NCBI RefSeq assembly: GCF_029433255.1
Contig: NZ_JAQTHU010000001.1
Location: 930,001 to 994,000 of the forward strand
Direction: 5' to 3'
DNA: 64,000 nt
From: Lactobacillus sp. ESL0791
Lineage (GTDB): Bacteria; Bacillota; Bacilli; Lactobacillales; Lactobacillaceae
The notes under the pieces were generated by a model. It had not been told where the DNA came from. It did no database searches and saw only the letters and a program-made list of their open reading frames with translations. Positions within the stretch are counted from its first letter, which is position 1; each line of letters opens with the position of its first letter. The translations under genes and the position numbers were made by a program. Positions 56,970 to 64,000 of the stretch are shown piece by piece.

Positions 56970-58628
56970 TTGGTTTTAAAAGAAATAGATAGTAAAAAGT
57001 TTAGAGATATGGTGCGGGTTGCCACCCACAGGATCGGCAGAAACGCGGAATTTGTTAACTCACTGAATGTTTTTCCCGTTCCCGATGGTGATACCGGAAC
57101 TAATATGAATTTGACTATTGAAAGCGGCGCAAAGGCTGTTGCCGAAAATCCAAGTACCAAAGTCGGCGATTTGACCGAAAGTCTGTCTAAAGGGATGCTG
57201 ATGGGTGCCCGCGGTAACAGCGGTGTTATTTCGTCACAGCTCTTTCGCGGCTTCTACAAGGCAACCCAAGGAATGAATACCCTGAATGCGCAGGAATTGG
57301 CTAATGCTTTTACTAATGGAGTAGCAACTGCTTATAAGGCAGTGATGAAGCCCGTTGAAGGGACGATTTTGACGGTTGCGCGGGTTGCTGCCCAGGAAGG
57401 TGCCAATAAGGCTAACGAGACTGATGATGTTGAGGCCGTGATGAAGGCCATTGTAGAGGGTGCCAAAAAGTCCTTGAAGACAACGCCAGATTTGCTGCCT
57501 GTATTAAAGCAGGTTGGGGTGGTTGATTCCGGCGGTCAAGGTCTGCTCTTTATCTATGAGGGCTTTCTTGAAGGAATTTTGGGTGAAAACTTTGCTGACC
57601 AATACCAGCCCGATGCCGGTGAAATGGATGAAATGATTAACGCCATGCACCACCAGTCCGTTCAAAGCCAGCTGGCAACCCAAGATATTAAGAACGGTTA
57701 CTGTACAGAAATCATGGTAGATTTGACGGCAGATGTGCCTAACAAACAGCCGTTCAACCTTGAAGAATTCCGTAAGCACCTGTCAAGCTTAGGTGATTCA
57801 TTATTAGCGGTATCTGATGATGAAGTTGCTAAGGTTCATATTCATACTGAACATCCGGGTTCGGTTTTCCAGTACGGCAAGCAGTTTGGGCAATTGGGTA
57901 AAATCAAAATTGATAACATGCGGATTCAGCATGAAACAATCGTCAACAGCAATGATGAAAAACAAGACAGTGTTGACTTTGCCGTGATTGCTGTTGCTTC
58001 GGGCAACGGTATTCGCAAACTGTTTGAAAGCGAGGGTGTTAACCGCATTATTTCCGGCGGGCAGACGATGAATCCGTCGACGCAGGATATCATTGATGCG
58101 ATTAAGAAGTCCGGTGCCAAGAAGGCAATTGTTTTGCCAAATAACGGCAACATTGTCATGGCTGCCAAACAGGCCGCTGAGGTTAGCGATATTCCCGTGG
58201 GAATTGTGCCGACCAAGACGATTTCCCAGGGATTAACTGCGATGCTTTCGTTTGATGCCGACAGTTCCGTTGATGATAATGTTAAAAACATGACGGAAGA
58301 CCTGGAAACAGTCGTTTCTGGAGAAGTTACTCAGGCCAACCGTGATACCGTGATTAATGAGGTTGAGGTTCATAAAAATGATTACCTGGGTATTGTTGAT
58401 GGTGATATCAGGGTTGATGATCCTGATTTGATTGCAGCAACGGTTAAAATGGTGGGAAAGATGCTCGATGAAGATTCGGAAATCATTACCATTATGTTCG
58501 GCCGGGATGCAAACAAGGATCAGGCAGAGCAGGTGCAGGCGCAGTTGGAAAAGAAGTATGATGGTCTTGAATTCGAGATTCATGATGGCGGGCAACCGGT
58601 GTATCATTTCTTAGTTTCTGTTGAATAA
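56970..58628 (+). CDS. fakA: Fatty acid kinase catalytic subunit (YloV)
   Basis: A 552-residue kinase that, with FakB carrier proteins, phosphorylates exogenous fatty acids for phospholipid synthesis. The N-terminal DhaL-like domain has PVPDGDTGTNMN (residues 37-47), which binds Mg-ATP, and GARGNSGVISSQ. Middle and C-terminal domains follow, ending in the DegV-like part. The start is the TTG at 56970, ten bases after GACGGAGG; the TTG at 56961 is too close. It lies before recG, plsX and acpP, a lipid-linked neighbourhood. Confidence 0.93.
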   Translation: MVLKEIDSKKFRDMVRVATHRIGRNAEFVNSLNVFPVPDGDTGTNMNLTIESGAKAVAENPSTKVGDLTESLSKGMLMGARGNSGVISSQLFRGFYKATQGMNTLNAQELANAFTNGVATAYKAVMKPVEGTILTVARVAAQEGANKANETDDVEAVMKAIVEGAKKSLKTTPDLLPVLKQVGVVDSGGQGLLFIYEGFLEGILGENFADQYQPDAGEMDEMINAMHHQSVQSQLATQDIKNGYCTEIMVDLTADVPNKQPFNLEEFRKHLSSLGDSLLAVSDDEVAKVHIHTEHPGSVFQYGKQFGQLGKIKIDNMRIQHETIVNSNDEKQDSVDFAVIAVASGNGIRKLFESEGVNRIISGGQTMNPSTQDIIDAIKKSGAKKAIVLPNNGNIVMAAKQAAEVSDIPVGIVPTKTISQGLTAMLSFDADSSVDDNVKNMTEDLETVVSGEVTQANRDTVINEVEVHKNDYLGIVDGDIRVDDPDLIAATVKMVGKMLDEDSEIITIMFGRDANKDQAEQVQAQLEKKYDGLEFEIHDGGQPVYHFLVSVE

Positions 58629-58629
58629 G

Positions 58630-60669
<2,040 letters not shown>

Positions 60670-60689
60670 AAAAGGCTGTGGTAAAATCA

Positions 60690-61694
60690 ATGAAAACAAT
60701 TGCGATTGACACAATGGGCGGTGAAAACGCCCCAGAGGCAATAGTTGCGGCTGTCTTAAAGGCAAAGGATGAGCTTAAGAAAACCAAATTTATTTTATTT
60801 GGTGATGAAGCACAAATAAAAAAGTTATTGCCAAAAGAAGAACTTGATGACCGAATACAGGTGGTTGCCACGACGCAGCTGATTATGGATGATGATGAAC
60901 CCGTCAAGGCAATTCGGGCAAAGAAGGATTCATCAATGGTTGCAGCGGCTCAGTTTGTGAAGGAAGGGAAAGCCGATGCAATTTTATCTTTAGGCAATAC
61001 CGGTGCTCTTCTTGCCTGTGGCATTTTTATTATCGGCCGCATCAAGGGAATAGCGCGGCCGGGTTTAATGCCGACCTTGCCGGTAAAAAATTCGGATGAT
61101 GGCTTTAATATGATTGATGTTGGTGCTAATGCCAAGACCAAGCCGGAATACCTGCTGCAGTGGGCTGAGATGGCTGCCTATTATGCGGAAAAGGTACGCG
61201 GAATTGCTAATCCGCGGGTTATGCTGCTAAATAATGGTTCCGAATACGATAAGGGCGATGATACTCACCAGGCTGCTTATAATCTGCTGAAAGAGAGCGG
61301 GCTTAATTTTACCGGTAATATTGAGGGTAACGAATTACTGCTGGGTAAAGCGGACGTCGTTGTCACCGATGGTTTTACCGGTAATGCCATCCTGAAAAAT
61401 ATTGAGGGGACGTCAAGTGTGCTGCTCCATTTGCTAAAGGACAGCCTGCTCAACAGCGGGCTGAAAGCCAAAGTCGGTGCCTTGCTGATTAAAGACGCAC
61501 TAAAGGGAATTATTTCAAAGTTTGACACTGCCAAGTACGGCGGTGCGGTGCTTCTAGGAGTCAACGCTCCGGTGGTTAAAACGCACGGGCGGTCTGACGA
61601 GCGGGCAATTTATTTTACGCTTAAGCAAATTGATAAAATTTTACAAGAGAAAATTATCGACCAGTTTAAGCTGCAATTTGCTAAAATAAAATAA
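60690..61694 (+). CDS. plsX: Phosphate acyltransferase PlsX
   Basis: A 334-residue enzyme that makes acyl-phosphate from acyl-ACP, the first step toward phospholipids. It starts MKTIAIDTMGGENAPEA; GNTGALLACG and GFTGNAILKN are family motifs. A GTG 12 bases earlier is an alternative start; the ATG gives the canonical N-terminus, though AAGG is 14 bases away. It is directly followed by acpP. Confidence 0.95.
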   Translation: MKTIAIDTMGGENAPEAIVAAVLKAKDELKKTKFILFGDEAQIKKLLPKEELDDRIQVVATTQLIMDDDEPVKAIRAKKDSSMVAAAQFVKEGKADAILSLGNTGALLACGIFIIGRIKGIARPGLMPTLPVKNSDDGFNMIDVGANAKTKPEYLLQWAEMAAYYAEKVRGIANPRVMLLNNGSEYDKGDDTHQAAYNLLKESGLNFTGNIEGNELLLGKADVVVTDGFTGNAILKNIEGTSSVLLHLLKDSLLNSGLKAKVGALLIKDALKGIISKFDTAKYGGAVLLGVNAPVVKTHGRSDERAIYFTLKQIDKILQEKIIDQFKLQFAKIK

Positions 61695-61720
61695 TAGACA
61701 TTAACGAAAAGAGGAGAAAA

Positions 61721-61963
61721 ATGTCAAAAGATGAAATTTTCGCCAAGATTCAAGGATTACTTGCTGATACGTTTGAGGTTGATAAGAATAAAATCACAAA
61801 TGAGACCAATTTCACCAAGGACTTAGATGCCGATTCAATCGACCTTGTTGAATTTATTTTACAATTAGAGGATGAATTTGGGGCAGAAATTCCTGATGAA
61901 GATGCCGAAAAGATTGCAACTGTAGGGGATGCAGTCGATTATATTGTGGCACATCAGAAGTAG
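61721..61963 (+). CDS. acpP: Acyl carrier protein
   Basis: An 80-residue acidic four-helix protein. DLDADSIDLVEFI contains Ser39, which receives 4'-phosphopantetheine (DSI instead of the common DSL). It carries acyl chains to PlsX. AGAGGAG precedes the ATG. It is one of possibly two ACPs; the fab cluster is not in this window. Confidence 0.95.
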   Translation: MSKDEIFAKIQGLLADTFEVDKNKITNETNFTKDLDADSIDLVEFILQLEDEFGAEIPDEDAEKIATVGDAVDYIVAHQK

Positions 61964-61990
61964 TTTTTGCTTAAAAAGCGCTTACTGCAT

Positions 61991-62019
61991 TTGCATGTGA
62001 GGCTGATAGTGGTTATAAT
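61991..62019 (+). promoter_or_regulatory. Promoter of the opp genes
   Basis: TTGCAT (61991-61996), exactly 17 bases, then a perfect TATAAT (62014-62019). The oppD start is 68 bases downstream. An AAGCGCTT palindrome lies just upstream (61976-61983). Confidence 0.75.
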
Positions 62020-62087
62020 TAGAAAACAAAAATAGAAAGATTAAAGTCCTTTTAAATTGTTGAAAAATTGAGATGGAGGAATGAACT

Positions 62088-63110
62088 TTGGAGAAACAAA
62101 GTGATCTCTTACTGGACATTCAACATTTGCATACGGCTTACCGTCTGCAAGGAAAGTTTTATGACGCTGCGGATGATGTGAACATCACTCTGAAGCGTGA
62201 TGAAATTTTGGCAATTGTTGGTGAATCCGGTTGTGGAAAGAGTACAATTGCTGCAAGTATTATTGGTTTATACGACCAGAAAAACACAAAGGTGACAGGG
62301 GATATTCTTTATAATGAATTGAATCTGGTAGGACTGAATGAATCGCTTTTTAATAAAATTCGTGGTGACAAGATTGGCATGATCTTCCAGGATCCGCTAG
62401 CCAGCCTTAATCCGTTGATGCGGGTTGGTGACCAGGTCGCTGAAACCTTGTACTACCATACGGATATGGATGACAAGGCACGTCGTGCCCGCGTGATTGA
62501 ATTGTTCAATCAGGTAGGGATGCCGAAGCCGGATGAAATGTATGCGATGTACCCGCACGAGCTTTCCGGCGGTTTGCGGCAGCGTGTAGTTATTGCATTG
62601 GCGATTGCCTGCAAACCAGAGATCATTATTGCTGATGAGCCGACAACGGCTTTGGATGTAACGATTCAGGCTCAGATTTTGGACTTGCTTGAAGATATTC
62701 AGCGTGAATCACATTCCGGAATCATTTTGATTACCCACGATTTGGGCGTTGTGGCTGAAACCGCTGATGAAGTAGCGGTTATGTATGCCGGACAAATTGT
62801 TGAAAAGGCTGATGTGAGAACTATTTTTGAACACCCGCTTCATCCATACACAAGATCGCTTCTGAATTCAATGCCGCAAGCAGATGCTTCTGAAGATGAC
62901 GACTTGCACGTTATTCAGGGAACTGTTCCATCATTAAAGAATATGCCGCGTGAAGGTGACCGGTTTGCTGCAAGGATTCCATGGATTCCCGCAAGTGCTC
63001 ATGAAGAAGAACCAACGATGCATGAGGTTGAACCTGGACATTGGGTAAGGTGTACTTGCTGGAAGACATTCCACTTTCAAGATGAGCAAGAAGAAGTAAG
63101 TGGGGAATAA
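62088..63110 (+). CDS. oppD: Oligopeptide ABC transporter ATPase OppD
   Basis: A 340-residue ATPase that energises peptide import with OppF. It has Walker [11 protein letters not shown]-loop [10 protein letters not shown], signature LSGGLRQR, Walker [13 protein letters not shown] and the switch His in THDLGVV. The C-terminal extension with HPYTRSLL and a Cys pair (RCTC) is typical of OppD/DppD. The start is TTG, seven bases after GGAGGA; an ATG at 62081 opens only seven codons. oppF begins four bases after its stop. Confidence 0.95.
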   Translation: MEKQSDLLLDIQHLHTAYRLQGKFYDAADDVNITLKRDEILAIVGESGCGKSTIAASIIGLYDQKNTKVTGDILYNELNLVGLNESLFNKIRGDKIGMIFQDPLASLNPLMRVGDQVAETLYYHTDMDDKARRARVIELFNQVGMPKPDEMYAMYPHELSGGLRQRVVIALAIACKPEIIIADEPTTALDVTIQAQILDLLEDIQRESHSGIILITHDLGVVAETADEVAVMYAGQIVEKADVRTIFEHPLHPYTRSLLNSMPQADASEDDDLHVIQGTVPSLKNMPREGDRFAARIPWIPASAHEEEPTMHEVEPGHWVRCTCWKTFHFQDEQEEVSGE

Positions 63111-63113
63111 GTT

Positions 63114-64000
63114 ATGGCGAACGAAATAATTCAAATCAAAGATTTAAAAGTCCATTATCCAATTCGTTCCGGTTTTTGGAACCGAATAACTGACTATGTG
63201 CGTGCAGTTGATGGCATTACTATCGCGATTAATGAAGGTGAAACCTATGGTTTGATTGGTGAATCAGGTTCGGGTAAGTCAACCACTGGGAAGGCAATTG
63301 TTGGTGTTGAGCCGGTTACCAGCGGCAAGATCATTTATAAGGGGATGGATATTACTAGAGCTCGTAACAGAAGAAAGTTGCATTATAATAAAGACGTGCA
63401 GATGATCTTCCAGGATTCGCTTTCTAGCCTTAATCCGCGAAAACGGATTGAAGATATCATTGCCGAACCGATTCGCAACTTTGAAAATCTGACAACGGAT
63501 CAGGAACGGGAACGGGTACAAGAATTACTTGATATCGTTGGAATGCCGAGTGATTCGTTGTACAAGTACCCCCATGAATTTTCCGGTGGTCAGCGGCAGC
63601 GAATCGGTGTGGCGCGGGCAGTTGCAACTAACCCGAAGCTGATTGTTGCCGATGAGCCGACCAGTGCCTTGGATTTGTCTGTTCAGGCCCAGGTGTTGAA
63701 TTTTATGAAGCATATTCAGCAGCAGTATGACATTGCTTATCTGTTTATTTCCCATGACTTGGGTGTTGTTAAGCATATGTCAGAGAATCTGGCGATTATG
63801 CACCGGGGTCGAATCGTTGAATTAGGTACCCGTGAGGATATTTATAATCACCCAATGCATATCTATACCAAGCGTCTGCTTTCAGCAATTCCAGTGGTTG
63901 ATGTTGATCACCGCGAGGAACATAAGAAAGAACGTGCACGGGTTGAAAAAGAATTCCAGGAAAACCAGAGTAAATGGTACGACAAAGATGGGCGGGTTTA
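63114..64000 (+). CDS. oppF: Oligopeptide ABC transporter ATPase OppF (partial)
   Basis: The first 295 codons of OppF; the gene runs past the window edge. It has Walker A GESGSGKST, FQDSLSSLNP, signature FSGGQRQR, Walker B IVADEPTSALDL and SHDLGVV. The Arg/Glu/Lys-rich region near the end is the usual OppF C-terminal part, so only a few residues are missing. GGGGAATA is a modest ribosome binding site. Permease and binding-protein genes (oppBCA) would be expected beyond the edge. Confidence 0.94.
   Translation, partial: MANEIIQIKDLKVHYPIRSGFWNRITDYVRAVDGITIAINEGETYGLIGESGSGKSTTGKAIVGVEPVTSGKIIYKGMDITRARNRRKLHYNKDVQMIFQDSLSSLNPRKRIEDIIAEPIRNFENLTTDQERERVQELLDIVGMPSDSLYKYPHEFSGGQRQRIGVARAVATNPKLIVADEPTSALDLSVQAQVLNFMKHIQQQYDIAYLFISHDLGVVKHMSENLAIMHRGRIVELGTREDIYNHPMHIYTKRLLSAIPVVDVDHREEHKKERARVEKEFQENQSKWYDKDGRV

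Overview
The window looks like chromosome of a Lactobacillus in the strict sense (L. delbrueckii/acidophilus-type). The evidence is a giant exported protein with a YSIRK-type signal peptide and C-terminal SLAP (S-layer-type) cell-wall domains, low-GC Firmicutes housekeeping gene order, AGGAGG-like ribosome binding sites and frequent TTG starts. I cannot resolve the species.

Layout. (1) 1-14.3 kb: a tRNA-Arg(UCU) gene, a long AT-rich leader with a strong promoter, and one 13.1-kb gene for a 4380-residue surface protein (beta-helix-like adhesin head, about 3100 residues of alpha-helical repeats, four SLAP units). It is followed by the decayed 3' end of another SLAP gene on the opposite strand. 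(2) 14.4-17.5 kb: a DUF2325 protein, a lipoprotein and a YitT-type membrane protein. (3) 17.8-28 kb: housekeeping genes rplU-rpmA, an M24 peptidase, efp-yqhY-nusB, then folD-xseA-xseB-ispA-tlyA-recN and two tandem double-GNAT genes. (4) 28.3-31.6 kb: a scrambled, indel-ridden block built from pieces of tlyA, recN, the GNAT genes and, out of place, rseP and proS. It is bracketed by a 1.3-kb direct repeat that looks exact. I regard this as a probable assembly artefact; the real order is most simply recN-GNAT1-GNAT2-ASCH gene. (5) 34-45 kb: an accessory glycoside-use locus. An AraC-type regulator sits between a minus-strand operon (GH3 glycosidase, GH78 alpha-L-rhamnosidase, beta-phosphoglucomutase-like HAD) and a plus-strand operon (PTS EIIC, GH1 6-phospho-beta-glucosidase, GH39 glycosidase). 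Both operon leaders carry the same AATCTGTGAAAT box, so they are probably one regulon. (6) 45.1-45.5 kb: a small gene with LexA-like boxes around its promoter. (7) 45.6-61.9 kb: gmk-rpoZ-priA-fmt-rsmB-stp-prkC-rsgA-rpe-thiN, rpmB, then yloU-fakA-recG-plsX-acpP. (8) 62-64 kb: oppD and the start of oppF, cut by the window edge.

How the genes work together. The housekeeping blocks cover translation (L21, L27, L28, EF-P, Fmt, RsmB, RsgA), repair and recombination (RecN, XseAB, PriA, RecG), Ser/Thr signalling (Stp/PrkC) and lipid synthesis (FakA, PlsX, ACP). The accessory layer is surface adhesion and the uptake and cleavage of rhamnose-, glucose- or xylose-decorated glycosides. No transposase, CRISPR array or prophage gene was seen.
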